DNA from: Ananas comosus
Lineage: Eukaryota > Streptophyta > Magnoliopsida > Poales > Bromeliaceae
Length of the DNA stretch: 64,000 nt
Direction of reading: 5' to 3'
Assembly: GCF_001540865.1 (NCBI RefSeq)
Contig: NC_033629.1
Span: 11,612,060-11,676,059 of the forward strand
Shown here piece after piece: positions 10,835 to 22,326 of this stretch (position 1 is its first letter; every line of letters begins with the position of its first letter). Both the position numbers and the translations under genes were made by a program. Below the pieces are notes generated by a model, which worked only from the letters and a program-made list of their open reading frames with translations, searched no databases and had not been told where the DNA came from.

Positions 10835-12477
10835 GCTATCTGATCTCTTCCAGACCCATCGGAATATTCATCTGAGATTATGGTGAATATTTGAACTACT
10901 GAAATGCAACTTCGCTCGTGCGGTTATGCTGTTCTGATTCCTCCAGCAAAATAATGTTTGCCCTATCGGTTTCTCTATCTTTAGAGACCACGGCACTTGT
11001 GAAATTCTACCAAAAATTTTCACACATGGAAACTTGGAGATGGACAGAAAACAGTTGTTTTGATCCTCCAAGACAAATCTTTCTGGCCACCCACGGAGAA
11101 AAGGAGGAAATCGAGATGCCTTTTCTTCTCGAGGTAATATCTCTCTATTTATTCATGAAGATTCGCTCCAATGTTGCTCCGACTATCAAAGCATCTGTTG
11201 CATGTAGAGGATTGTAGACGCGTGATCGATTGCTATGTTTCCTTTGAACCCCTAATGTGATTTTACTGTGATGATAGCTTCTGTATATACTATTGAATCC
11301 TAAAGGAGTATTTTGCCTTCATTCTGAACAATCGAGCCGTTCTACGTTGTACGTATAATTTAATGCAGTTGAACTAATCTGGGAATTGATGGCCATGCTT
11401 TTGATATGAAGAGTCATTTTCTTCATTATTTTTCCCCCCTTTTTCTTTTCTCTTTTTCTTTTTTTTGAAGATGATATTTTTCTTCAGAGATCTTCTGGTA
11501 ACTATACAATGTCGAGGCCACTTCTGATTTATGTAATGCAGCAGGTTTAAATTCAGAGTTTTGTTACTGCTCCCCACACTTTAATAATCGTGCCCAGCTG
11601 CGTCTTGTGTATAATCTAATAATGTTTAGAATAAAAAATTTTTATGTATTTTTGTAATTTGAGTTAGTGTACTTTAGTCAAAAAATTTGTTAAATTTAAT
11701 GGCTAAATTAGTGATTAATGGCTATTTAGATCAGTTTTATTTTGCTGTAAAGTGGTTAAAAAATTGCTGCAACATTAGCCGAGAAAAAACCAAAGTGAAT
11801 TGGGAAATAGAGGGAAATTACAAAACAAGGAGCATGGAAGCAATTAACAAGGTTGGGCCACTAAATTACAATGAAACTAGATATAATTTTAGCTAAATGC
11901 GTTGATGGAGATTACGTGGGGCTAAGAAAACTTTCGATCCACTCCCAAACCACGCAGAAATCTAGAATTCACCGGTTATATTGCTGATGTTGCGTCACCA
12001 ACCAATTAAAAAAATATTTTTATTGTACTTTTTATAATAAAGGATGTGGTGTGACTGATAGATAGTAAAATCTCTTTCAAACCATAGTGAGATATTGGTG
12101 AGCTTTTTGCCGTTATCATAGGAATCTACAAATTTTTTTCCTTCTGTTTTTCTCAATAGAATTTCAGAGGACATCACAAACTGGATGGATTAGAAAATTT
12201 AAGCTACATCTAACAAAAGCTATTAAATTTGACAAAATTAACAATAAATTTGATGAGGATTTTAATTTATTTGATTAACAAAAATCTTTTTGAGGGTTTA
12301 ATAGTTTAATTCAGAATTTCCTACAGTTGAGGGGGGGGAGCACCTATTCGACTCTTCGGTAGTAATCCCGTAGTCCGAGTCCACCAAACCCACTGTGGAC
12401 CCGTGCACCCCAAATGCCCTCTCTCTCTCCCTCTTCCCCTTCCACCCCTCCCTCTCCTCCTCCTCCTCCTCCTCCCA
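10835..12477. other. Intergenic: RMR 3' flank and PPR upstream region
   Basis: No convincing coding sequence. 10835-11400 is moderately GC-rich and probably contains the RMR 3' UTR. 11580-12320 is AT-rich. From about 12321 the base composition changes abruptly to C-rich (CTCTCTCTCCCTCTTCCCCT near 12419), probably the 5' UTR of the PPR gene. No confident TATA box was found. Confidence 0.4.
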
Positions 12478-14112
12478 ATGTCCAAACCCAATCTCAAGCC
12501 CACCTCAAATCCCACCCTCCAAAACCCTAACCCTAATCCCTCTTCTTCGTCTTCGTCGATCGTGCCTCCTCGCCGCGATCAGCCACACGTCTCTCGGGCG
12601 CCCGACCTCGCCGTTCCCCTCCTCCCCCTCCTCTCCCTCGCTCGGCCTCCGCCCACCTTCCCCTCCTCTCCTCCCTCCTCCACCAACCTCCTCCACTTCC
12701 CCATCGCCGCCCCTCCTCCGCCCCCTGCCTCTCCTCCTCTCCTCCGCCTCTCCTCGCTCCTCCCTCGCTCCTCCTCCCCACGCCTCTCCCCTCTCCTCCT
12801 CTCCCTCCTCCTCCTCCTCCGCCGCCCCTCCGCCGCCCTCTCCCTCCTCCTCCGCATGCCCCGCCCCGACCCCGCCTCCTCCGCCTCCGTCCTCCTCGCC
12901 CTCGCCCGCTCCACCGCGCCCCACCGCGCCCTCCCCCTCTACGCCCACCTCCGCCTCCTCCGCCGCAGCACCGGCCCCGCCGCCGCCTCCGCCCTCCTCG
13001 TCGCGTGCGCGCGCCTCGCCGACCCCGCGCTCGCCCCGCAGGCCCACGCCCACGTCCTCGCCCTCGGCTTCGCCCCCAGCGTCGTCGTCTCCGGCGCCCT
13101 CCTCACCGCCTACGCCAAATGCCGCCTCTTGGGCCACGCCCGCAAGGTGTTCGACGAAATGCCCGTGAGGGACGTGCTCGCGTGGACCGCGCTCGTCCAC
13201 GGCTACTCGACGTCAGGAGACTTGGTCTCCGCGTGCAAGCTGTTCGACCAAATGCCCAGTAGAAACACTATATCGTGGACCGCCCTCATCGGCGGGCTCA
13301 ACCGAAACGGCGAGCCCTACGAGGCCTTAGACATGTTTAGGAAAATGATGTATCAATGTGTTCGGCCGGATCAGTTCACATTTAGCAGCACTCTATGCGC
13401 CTGCGCAGCCACGGCTTCGCTTACGCAAGGAAAGCAGATCCACGGATACGTACTGCGATCAAAATTCAATCCGAATTCCATAGTGCTGAGCTCTCTCGTC
13501 GATATGTACTCCAAATGCGGGGATCTTTTGCGAGCCCGATGGGTGTTTGAGCTCACGCATTACAGTAAAAGGGACACCGTACTCTGGAATACAATTATAT
13601 CTGCTTTGGGCCACCATGGTCACGGAAAAGAAGCGATTAAGCTGTTCGACGAAATGGTTAAGTGTGGTAGAAAGCCTGATGCAAACACTTTTGTCGTCCT
13701 CCTCACTTCGTGCAGCCACTCGGGATTGGTCGAAGAAGGGGTGAGATTCTTCGAGTCGATGGCGAAGATCCACGGTGTTGTCCGCCAGGAAGACCACTAC
13801 GTTTGTTTGGTCGATTTGTTAGGTCGAAACGGCCGGTTCAAAGAGGCGATGGAATGGCTCGCTAAGGAGCCGTGTAGGTCGAGTGCGCGAGCTCGGAATG
13901 CATTGCTCGGGGCGTGTAGAGTTCATGGGAATGTGGAGCTGGGGAAGCAAGTAGCCGAGCAACTCATCGAATTGGAGCCAAATAGCTCCGCAAAATATGT
14001 GCTCCTTTCAAATATGTATGCTGAGGATGGGAATTGGGAGCATGTGGAGAAGTTGAGGGGCCTCATGGAGGAGAGCCAAGTAAGGAAAGAGAGAGCTTCA
14101 AGCTGGATCTAA
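12478..14112 (+). CDS. Pentatricopeptide repeat protein, PLS class with E motif
   Basis: A single uninterrupted frame of 544 codons from the first ATG at 12478; the frame stays open upstream to 12403 but without ATG. The N-terminal third is rich in Ser, Pro and Leu, as expected for an organelle transit region. PLS-type PPR motifs follow: SGALLTAYAKCRLLGHARKV, VFDEMPVRDVLAWTALVHGY, LFDQMPSRNTISWTALIGGL, KQIHGYVLRSKFNPNSIVLS, SLVDMYSKCGDL, WNTIISALGHHGHGKEAIKL and KPDANTFVVLLTSCSHSGLV. It closes with an E motif (LLGACRVHGNVELG, YVLLSNMYAEDGNWEHVEKL) and ends ERASSWI. There is no E+ or DYW domain, so any C-to-U editing activity would need a partner. Family role: sequence-specific RNA binding in mitochondria or plastids. 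GC is extreme at the 5' end and falls toward the 3' end, as in many monocot genes. Long antisense ORFs across the GC-rich part are shadows. Confidence 0.93.
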   Translation: MSKPNLKPTSNPTLQNPNPNPSSSSSSIVPPRRDQPHVSRAPDLAVPLLPLLSLARPPPTFPSSPPSSTNLLHFPIAAPPPPPASPPLLRLSSLLPRSSSPRLSPLLLSLLLLLRRPSAALSLLLRMPRPDPASSASVLLALARSTAPHRALPLYAHLRLLRRSTGPAAASALLVACARLADPALAPQAHAHVLALGFAPSVVVSGALLTAYAKCRLLGHARKVFDEMPVRDVLAWTALVHGYSTSGDLVSACKLFDQMPSRNTISWTALIGGLNRNGEPYEALDMFRKMMYQCVRPDQFTFSSTLCACAATASLTQGKQIHGYVLRSKFNPNSIVLSSLVDMYSKCGDLLRARWVFELTHYSKRDTVLWNTIISALGHHGHGKEAIKLFDEMVKCGRKPDANTFVVLLTSCSHSGLVEEGVRFFESMAKIHGVVRQEDHYVCLVDLLGRNGRFKEAMEWLAKEPCRSSARARNALLGACRVHGNVELGKQVAEQLIELEPNSSAKYVLLSNMYAEDGNWEHVEKLRGLMEESQVRKERASSWI

Positions 14113-14626
14113 AGTTTATAATGCGGTCCTTTGGTTCCTTTTGCGCCGTAGGATCTATTTGGCTCTGCTGTAGAATGTGGCGCTACTTACTGAAACGCTC
14201 TTTGAGCAACACTACCAACAAAAACGCTATATCGGACTTGTGCTAACAACTTCATTTGCAGCAGAATTAGAAGCCGGAGCTTGGAAGCTCATTTCATCTT
14301 TCTGTCACAGTAGAAGCTCTAGAATTTTTTGTCTGCCAAACGCTCTGCTAAAAAAGCTGGAGCTAAACAGCCGAAACCTGAGCAGCGCCAAACGAGCACT
14401 CTGAGGAGTTTAGAAGTTCATTCAGAGAGTTTGCACTACTGTTGCTTTGAATCTTCTATTCTTGATGATCCGTCCATCTCTTGAGGAATGTTTTTGATTC
14501 ACGGACCTGCTAACTGCTTTACCAAATGTACATTAGCTGTTGTATAAACCCTTTGAATTATTGATTGTGTTATAAATTGTGCATGTTGAGATTGAAAAGT
14601 AATTTTGGAAAAAGTTCTTTTCTTAC
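14113..14626. other. PPR 3' flank
   Basis: No gene seen. Between about 14130 and 14410 the ends CCTTTGGTTCCTTTTGCGCC and, reverse-complemented, GTGCTCGTTTGGCGCTGCTC are loosely similar, hinting at a decayed MITE in the PPR 3' UTR. 14411-14626 is ordinary AT-rich sequence. Confidence 0.3.
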
Positions 14627-15190
14627 TGTCAGATTGTTGGCGCTAAAAGTTAATTCCAAAAGCTCGAGCTATTAGAAATACGCAATCAATTCACTTAAAG
14701 CGTATAGATACAGTGCTCACAGGTCTCGATTGTGACTCGGCTCAACCAACCTCACGCCATTTCGAACATGATTCGACTCACCCAGCCTCACGCCATTTCG
14801 AACATGACTTGGCTCAACATGATCTCCCGCCACAGGGTAGGATGTTGACCCATTTAAGCCAACAATCTCCCCTCCAGTATCTACACACATTTACAGCATG
14901 CGGAAATCGAACCCGTGGCCACTGGTTCTGATACCACTTGTCGGATCGTTAGCGCTAACCATTAATCCCAAAAGCTCAAGCTGTTAGAAATACACAACCA
15001 ATTCACTTAAATCATACAGATACAGCGCCCACGGGTCTCGATTGTGACTCAGTTCAACTAATCTCATGCCACTTCGAACATGACTCAGCTCATCCAGCCT
15101 CATGCCATTTCGAACATGACTCGGTCCAACATGACCTCCCGCCACAGAGCAGGATGCTGGCCCATTGATGCTGGCCCATTTAAGCCAACA
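14627..15190 (-). mobile_element. Complete TRIM retroelement (564 bp)
   Basis: Two similar LTRs flank a 74-bp inner region. The left LTR is 14627-14864, the right LTR is 14939-15190 and the inner part is 14865-14938. On the minus strand the LTR begins TGTTGGCTTAAATGGG and ends CCGACA. Next to the 5' LTR on that strand lies TGGTATCAGAACC, matching the primer-binding site for initiator tRNA-Met. Before the 3' LTR is the purine tract GGAGGGGAGAT. The element is bounded by a perfect 5-bp target duplication CTTAC (14622-14626 and 15191-15195). There is no coding capacity, so it depends on proteins of another LTR element. A related solo LTR lies at 30985-31218. Confidence 0.92.
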
Positions 15191-15195
15191 CTTAC

Positions 15196-17642
15196 AATCT
15201 AATTTTATATTCATTTTGTGACAGGTACCCAAATCTTAAAAAGTTTTAAAATTACTAACTTGAAATGTCCAATAACTTTTCGATTTCACGAGAATTTAAT
15301 GGAAATTATTTGAACTCCAAAAAAGCAAAGAAAGTTAGATTTAAACACGGTACTATATTTTGCAATAAATGAGCTCCTGTATAAAGATCTCTGAACTTAA
15401 TTAATATTTGGAATTTTCTTTTCCAAATTTTATCAAATTGTTTAGTAGATTCTTCTTTGCAAGCTAAGTTACTAATCGAGCAAAACCATTCTTAATATAT
15501 ATTTTGCATGTGATCCTACGAAATTTTAAAATGCTGTAACAATTTGTTTTTTCTATTCTAACACTTGAAATATAAAACTAAAATAGTATTGATGGTGGAC
15601 AAAGCATTTTCTGTAACAATCACACCAGTAATAATATATAGTTCATTAAATATTTTTTTGAAAAGAATATGATAAAAATATTTTTTTTATGTGTCATAAT
15701 GGGATGGGATGGGTAGATCTGTGAGAGCAGTTGGAGAAAGTAATTTTTCTCGGAGTTATTTTTTATTAGAAGAGAATAATTATACATAATTAGAGAAATT
15801 TTTTCTATTGACGAAAATAATTTTTTTAGTGAAAATTTCACAGAACATATAGGAATTATGCATCATTTTGTATCGGTTATTCGACTTTTCTTTACTATTC
15901 AATCTTTTAATTTATTTGATTTGGATCAGTCAATGATATTTTGACTTTAAAGTTTAAATTAAGAATTTTTATTAAATTTGTAGTTACGAAAATTACATGA
16001 AGTATACTAACTAAACATGTAGAGATAAATGACGCATTTAAATTTGAAGTCAAAGTGCCTTGACGGACTAAAATCAAATAAGTTTAAGAGTTTGGTAGCA
16101 AAATTAAAATTTAAAAAATTAAAAAGTCAACTCAAAATGATCCGGTAAGTTATATATATTCACTTTTTTTTTTAAATAAAATGTGCTAATACCATAAAAG
16201 TTTATACTTATCATCATAACTTTAAATATTTTGTAATTAATTATTTAAAGTTTTGTCGATTTAAAGTGATTACTATACTCAGTGTGTGTGTATATAATAT
16301 AGACGACTTTTCGTAATGCCAAAACTTGTTTTCGTATGTAAAATGGATAATAATTTTTATCTCATCTAATTTATATAAAGTAAATGCTAAAAATTAATAT
16401 TTATACTATACTTATATTGTTAGCATGCATCTTTTATCATTTTATAATTATTTGGCTAATGTTAGTCACTTTAAATTATTAAAATATTAATCTAGATGGT
16501 CAACTATATAATTTGAGAATTTATGTCAAAATATAAAATTTTGAAGGATTAGATGACCATATGTAAGTATGTGAATTAGGTGGGAATAATTATAATACAT
16601 TTAATCTTATTTTAAAGCTGTTATTTTAATATAAAATTATTATATAATTTTTATTAGACCATTTACTACCTCACTTCTCACATTGCCCAATATAAGGCGG
16701 TGTTTGGAACCTGAAAGTGGGGTGTAAGTGGAGAGGAAGGAAATCGTTTTCGTCCTAAACGGTCATTTTCGTTGTTTGGTTCGCCGTAAAAAAGTTACGG
16801 TCGAAACTTGAGTTAACCTCAAATGGCATAATTCGCTGCGCCCCATCGTAGGCCGAAGTCAATTACGGTGAAGAGAGGTAAAAAATAATAATAATAATAA
16901 TATAATAGATAAAGCTAGTTATATTTAAATATATTTAATTATATTACTAATTATTCTTTTATTCAGTTAATATATCTAAAATATGATAAAAATTGATTAG
17001 TTAAATTTTAATATTTTTTTATTTAGTTTGTACATTTAAAATATGAAAAAAAAAATTGATTAATTAAGCATTAAATTTTTTTATTTTATAATTTTACTTT
17101 ATAACAATAGTTATTGGCAACTAAGAAATATTATTAGATGTTTACAATAGTATACTAAATATAGCTGCAAACTAACTTTTGTAGAATAATAAGATAAATT
17201 ATCTTATAAATAAAACACATATATATTCTAAGATAATTATCTTGTGAGAATTTTGTTACGAGCCAGAAGTAAACTTTTAATTGCGAATATCTTCTTGATT
17301 TACTTAAAAATTTTATAGTATTTGATAGACGAGTGGCAACGTGATCAAGTGATCGTACTGAACTTTCATTCATTTTATTTTATAATAAAATATATGCAAT
17401 ACAACCAAATCACGAACACAGTAAAAAAAACAAACTCCTAATATCATTCACACAAAATTTTGTTATAAAAAAAAAAAAAAAAATTAAATATACTAGTTTC
17501 ACATCCAATCAGAGGTGAGAGGTACACAGTTTTGTCCTATTTAAAGCTTTGTCTCCTTCTTAAATGATCCCACAATGGTTGGCAAACCCATGAGGTAAAT
17601 GGTTAAATGCCCACAAAAGTGTCCCATGAATGATTCTTTATA
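15196..17642. other. AT-rich intergenic DNA
   Basis: No gene found on either strand. It contains the stem-loop element at 15876-16158. At about 16690-16860 there is a GC-richer patch with GGCGGTGTTTGGAACC at its left side, typical of an hAT-like MITE end whose partner end was not found. Poly-A tracts occur near 17465-17482. Confidence 0.4.
15876..16158. mobile_element. Stem-loop repeat family, copy 1
   Basis: The left arm has TTCAATCTTTTAATTTATTTG and GATCAGTCAATGATATTTTG. The right arm is a partial reverse complement with GAAGTCAAAGTGCCTTGACG and GACTAAAATCAAATAAG. The middle contains GTAGTTACGAAAATTACATG. The same layout recurs at 43420-43865, 52545-52855 and 62315-62575. No coding sequence and no certain target duplication were seen. 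Confidence 0.45.
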
Positions 17643-18047
17643 GGAAAAACTTTAAAAACCCTCCTTGTGTTTCAATTTTTTTCACTTTAGTACCATGTGG
17701 TTTCTCACATTATCGCTTTAATACCCTGTGGTTTAAAGTGTATCAAGTTAGTACCATATGGTTTTGCACTTTATCACTCTAGTATCATGTGATTTTAATT
17801 TTGTATTAAGTTAGTACCCTGTAATTTTTTAAACCGTAGGGTACTAAAGTGATAAAATGTGAAACCACAGGGTACTAGGATGATAAAGTGCAAAACCACA
17901 GGGTGCTAACTTAATACACTTTAAACCACATAGTACTAAAATGATAAAGTGAAAAACCACAGGCTACTAACTTCATACACTTTAAACCACAGGGTACTAA
18001 AATGAAAAAGTGTAAAACCACGGGAGGAGTTTTTGAAGTTTTCCCTT
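17643..18047. mobile_element. Foldback element built on the phrase CCCTGTGGTTT, copy 2
   Basis: Same arrangement as 5742-6174: plus-sense phrases (TACCATGTGGTTT, TACCCTGTGGTTTAAAG) in the left half and reverse-complement phrases (AAACCACAGGGTACTAA) in the right half. The ends are GGAAAAACTTTAAAAACCC and GAGTTTTTGAAGTTTTCCC. Confidence 0.75.
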
Positions 18048-18469
18048 TTATATTATGTATTATTAATCTTGTTAATTGAACTAAATTTTTTATTTTATTT
18101 ATGCCAATACATCAATAATAATAGTATTATGTAACAACTGCTCAAAATTTTCATATATAGAATAAAAGTACAAGAACAATTTTTTTTTTGCTTCCACATT
18201 ATTTATATATATATACATATGAATTTATCATAGTGTGCGCTTTTAATTAAACTTTTAATTTCTTGCATACCTCAAGGGAAATTGATCAAGTAAAAATTCT
18301 ACATAAAATACTAGTTACAAAATAAAATATCTCCTCCACATCTTGTATTTTCTGTGGTATATTTTTGTATTTTTTTTTTCCTTTTAGCAACACATATCTC
18401 TTAATTTCCTCCATTATCTCTATGTTTGGAGTAGTAGCTTCTCCATATAGCTTACCCACATACCATACA

Positions 18470-18516
<47 letters not shown>
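18048..18516. repeat. Intergenic DNA ending in an (AT)n microsatellite
   Basis: AT-rich and non-coding. An uninterrupted (AT)n tract at about 18472-18516 directly abuts the MITE that follows. Confidence 0.6.
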
Positions 18517-18521
<5 letters not shown>

Positions 18522-18761
18522 TAGACCGGAATACTATTAATAGTAAAACGCTATTTTTGCTATCAAATTTTTAACCCTTGGATGAAAAATTGTATGGTTA
18601 GGATGATATTAGTCGGTTAGAGTTGAGTGGTCCCCCTAGGGTTGAGTGGTCCCCACTGGGTTATAGTATTTAATCCAATGGTTAGAAATAGTAAAAAGAG
18701 TTGATCCAAAGCTAAAAAACTGGTAGCAACAATGAGATTTGCTACTAATAGTAGCCAGTCC

Positions 18762-18764
<3 letters not shown>
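18517..18764. mobile_element. TA-tract MITE, copy 1
   Basis: The terminal inverted repeats are GACCGGAATACTATTAATAG on the left and CTACTAATAGTAGCCAGTC on the right. The interior holds the family phrases GGATGAAAAATTGTATGGTT, AGTGGTCCCC and CTAGGGTTGAGTGG. Both sides abut (TA)n runs (to 18516 and from 18764), consistent with insertion into, or TA duplication at, a TA microsatellite. Confidence 0.65.
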
Positions 18765-18790
<26 letters not shown>

Positions 18791-18795
<5 letters not shown>

Positions 18796-19328
18796 ATTAA
18801 GGCTACTATGCTAATCGAAGTACGAAACCTTCCGTACTTCCAGCCGTTTTCGATGTTGCTACTTTCGATTGCATCGACTCCGTTAAACTGATCTAGATAT
18901 TTGAAGTACCTAGAAAATAAATTATGCGATTTTTGGATATTATTACCTAGTGAACGAAGGGTTCAAATCAACGGCTGAAAATAAAAATCTTACAAAACGT
19001 AATAATTGACATTAAAATTTATAGATCCAAGATATTGATCTTGTTTTATATAGTATAAAGAATTTTCTATCAAAATTTCACGTGATTTGGATATTTCTAC
19101 ACCGTTAAACTTGCAAACGGCTCACTACGGCCAGTAAAATTATTGATTTTGAGCCCCTTCGATCACTAGGCAAATGATATCGAAAAATTATAAAATTTAT
19201 TTTTTAGGTATTTCAAATAATCTAGATCAAGTTTAACGAAGCCGATCGACGATTCGAAAGTCGCAACATCGAAAACGAGCTGGAAGCACGGAAGGCTCCG
19301 TGCTTCCGATAGCATAGTAGCCTCACAC
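18791..19328. mobile_element. TA-tract MITE, long-arm member (about 540 bp)
   Basis: Inverted repeats of about 170 bp. The left arm starts AGGCTACTATGCTAATCGAA and the right arm, reverse-complemented, AGGCTACTATGCTATCGGAA. The arms share CTTCCAGC, TCGTTTTCGATGTTGC (one base missing on the left) and AAAATAAATT. (TA)n tracts lie on both sides (18764-18790 and from 19329). The terminal GGCTACTATGCTA matches the shorter members near 41950, 47729 and 55912. Confidence 0.7.
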
Positions 19329-19633
19329 TATATATATATATATATCATAGGCGATTTTGTAATTAATTGGCCCTTTTAACAACTAATTTTTTATTTGAGT
19401 ATTCTAACTATTTAAGTTACAATTTTATTTAAATTTAATGGCTCAATCAGATACAACCAATAAATTAATCTAACTTTATTTGTCACAAAGTAATAAAACT
19501 ATCAAAACATTTGATAAAATCCATATTTTTTTTAGCATTTCTTAATTCAAAAAAGGAAGGTTTAGGGAATAGTTCAAGGAGGCTCCATATACTTTTACCT
19601 ATAAACTACGGAGCTGTATACCAAAATAACCAG

Positions 19634-19664
<31 letters not shown>

Positions 19665-20311
19665 ATACATATTGAGATAGAATGCCCCTGCAAATATGTT
19701 ATTTTTAATTTTTTGGTCATCGGATATCACTAGCTAAGGTTTACTATATGGAGTTAAGCTCGTGTGCTTTTAAAAGCACAGAATATTTTGTGCTTGTGAT
19801 TTTTTACCGGTCAAATCGTCTCAAAATCTGCAGCATTCTTAATGGTGCATGTTTTCTATAAAATTTTCTTTACTGGTAATGTATGAATATTGAAACAATT
19901 CGACAGTTAAATAATTTCAAGCACAAATACTCTCTTGCTTTTAACAGTACAGAAGCTCAACTCAGTGTTCTATAGTGATTCTATTATGAAGTGAAAATCC
20001 TACGAGTTGAAAATAGCTACACTTCCAAAAGCACTTGAGCTGGAGTATATGTATTATGCAGTTATGCACAAGCAAAAAGAGAAAGTGGAATGCATGCAAA
20101 GTTAGATGCATATATATATATATAGTGAATGTGCTCTCAAAAGGGGTATATATATATATATGTACTAAATCTGCACCAACACTATCCCAATACAACCCCT
20201 AGCTCCTCTCCTGTTTCAGGAAAAGGAAAAAACCAAAGGAAGAGACATGGAAGGGAGAACAAGCTAGATATGATCAATACTATATATAAGGAATTAGCAA
20301 AAGAAGAGGAG

Positions 20312-20367
<56 letters not shown>
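19329..20367. other. Intergenic, TA-rich, no gene seen
   Basis: Several (TA)n microsatellites occur at about 19635-19662, 20110-20124, 20149-20162 and 20317-20367. No ORF with protein-like composition was seen. The last FD exon could have been expected to the left of 22353, but nothing here resembles the family C-terminus. Confidence 0.4.
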
Positions 20368-20370
<3 letters not shown>

Positions 20371-20419
20371 CGGCTGGAATACTATCAATAGCACCAAGCA
20401 CTCGGTAGCTATATATATA

Positions 20420-20640
20420 GAGTCCGGCTGGAATACTATCAATAGCACCAAGCACTTGGTGCTACCGAGTTTTTTGTTGTTAGATCTACCCCTTTGACCA
20501 TATCCACCTCTTAGATCATATTATTCCACCAACCATCCATTGAACCCTAGGGACCACTATCATCCTAACTGCACATCCTTTCATCCAAGAGCCTAAAACT
20601 TAATAGCACCATTGACTTGGTGCTATTAATAGTACTCTAC
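20420..20640. mobile_element. TA-tract MITE, copy 3, with a partial copy at 20368-20410
   Basis: The left end GTCCGGCTGGAATACTATCA is followed by ATAGCACCAAGCAC. The right end GACTTGGTGCTATTAATAG is its inverted partner. Internal phrases are TGTTAGATCTACCCCTTTGA and GAACCCTAGGGACCACTATC. The first 43 bp of the same end occur just upstream at 20368-20410, separated by (TA)n, so the end is present twice in direct orientation. Confidence 0.7.
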
Positions 20641-20654
20641 TCTCTCTCTATATA

Positions 20655-20866
20655 TAGAGTTGAGCTGGAATGCTATCGGTAGCAAACTGGCTCCGTTGCC
20701 ACCCATTTATTTTCGATGATGAAGCTTCCAAATCGACGATCGGTACCGTTGAACATGATTTATATCACTTGAAGGATCTAGAAATTAAATTTCATGCTTT
20801 TCCGATATTATTCTCTTGTCCATCAAGTGGACACAAAAATGAACGGCTGGAAATGAATATCCTAAA
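20655..20866. mobile_element. TA-tract MITE, second long-arm type, cut by an assembly gap
   Basis: It starts GAGTTGAGCTGGAATGCTAT and contains GGCTCCGTTGCCACC and TATTATTCTCTTGTCCATCA. The reverse complement of the block at 30590-30876 matches it (ACTCAACTCT end, GAGCCCGTTTGCTATC). The right part is lost in the N gap beginning at 20867. Confidence 0.6.
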
Positions 20867-20891
20867 NNNNNNNNNNNNNNNNNNNNNNNNN
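20867..20891. other. Assembly gap (25 N)
   Basis: Exactly 25 N. A second run of exactly 25 N lies at 27696-27720, so the length is a placeholder and not a measured size. The MITE to the left has no counterpart end to the right, so sequence is missing here. Confidence 0.99.
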
Positions 20892-21882
20892 AGTCAAAAA
20901 TAGAAAATAAATAAATACATAAATGTGTGTTGCTTATAGCCAGTATTTAGTAACAGTAGTTTTCAACATAATCTTTCACCCAAAATAAGAAAAAAAAAAT
21001 CTAAATATTGTATTACAGTTAAAAAAAAGTAGAAATTAAATTTTGGACCTCACAAGTAAAAAATTCTAATGTGATAGTTTTAATAAAACATTCTTTGCTG
21101 TATAACAAACTTTTACAATTTCTTACATACGTCGATGCGACGATTTGTTATTAATTTTTTTTCTGCTATTATTATTACTATTATTATTATTTTATAAAAA
21201 ATATAATTTTACATATCAAAAAGAGGGTGTGCATCATATACACAACATTCAAAAAATTTGTAAAATTATCTAAATTTTTAATATTAGAAAAAAATAGTTG
21301 ACAAGACAAGTGGACAATTTGAGCTCTTGAATAAAAACAAAATACATATAATAAGATTTACACCAACTCTTTAGAATATAGATTGCATTGTTCATAATTA
21401 AATAAGTTAGAGCACTGCTATTTCTATACTCAAAATATATAAATAAAGCTTACACACCACTCAATCAAAGGCCCATGATAGGCTATTATTGTCTCTAAAA
21501 TTTTTTATAAATCCTAAGATATACACTTTTTGAATGTACATGTAGCATTCTTTTTCAAGTAGTTATAAAATTATTTGTTCTACAAAAAGAGAACTACTAA
21601 AAATAATTTATTATAATTTATGTTAGGATTTAGTTAGGTTTTTAATTAATTTTCTAGTTGAGTAAAAATTAATATTTAAATCTATTAGAGATAATTAGAA
21701 TTTAAATATTACTTATATTATAAATTTAATTAAATTAGAATAAATATTTAAATTTATTGAATATAAATAAAATATAAATTTAAATATTTATTGGAATAAA
21801 AATCCTAATTATATTAGAATTGAAGTACATTTTGTGAAAAGAGTGCCGCAGAGATGAGGATTTCTTAATGTCCATACTAGGC

Positions 21883-21915
<33 letters not shown>

Positions 21916-22286
21916 TTAATTGCATACACCTAGTATTCGGGTGCGCCCCTAATAAGTGAGTAAGCATTTAAGAATATAAAAGTTGAGAGAAGGATGAAAA
22001 AGATTCAAAAAGAGAATTTAGATTGAAGCTATTCTATTGCAGAAGAAAAATTAAGTGTAATCTTTTCTTATTTAGCAAATCTTATTTTATTCGTATATTT
22101 TCTGTTTTTGAATTTATTCTTTTTTATGATTGTATCGATTTTTGCTGAAGAGACAGATTTATGATAAAAATCTGATTCGACGTTTTCGTTGCAAAATTCT
22201 AACATCCGGTACCGGATCAACAGCAGTCGATATCGGAATAAGTTGCGAATTCTCAAAATCTGCTATCGTACAGCGCAGCTCAAAAA

Positions 22287-22326
<40 letters not shown>

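Noticed and set aside
12505..13200. Long Glu/Gly/Arg-rich ORFs antisense to the PPR gene, and a Pro/Ser-rich ORF in another frame (12395-13168)
   Set aside because: They are shadows of the extremely GC-rich PPR 5' region; the PPR frame alone shows conserved motifs through to the stop.
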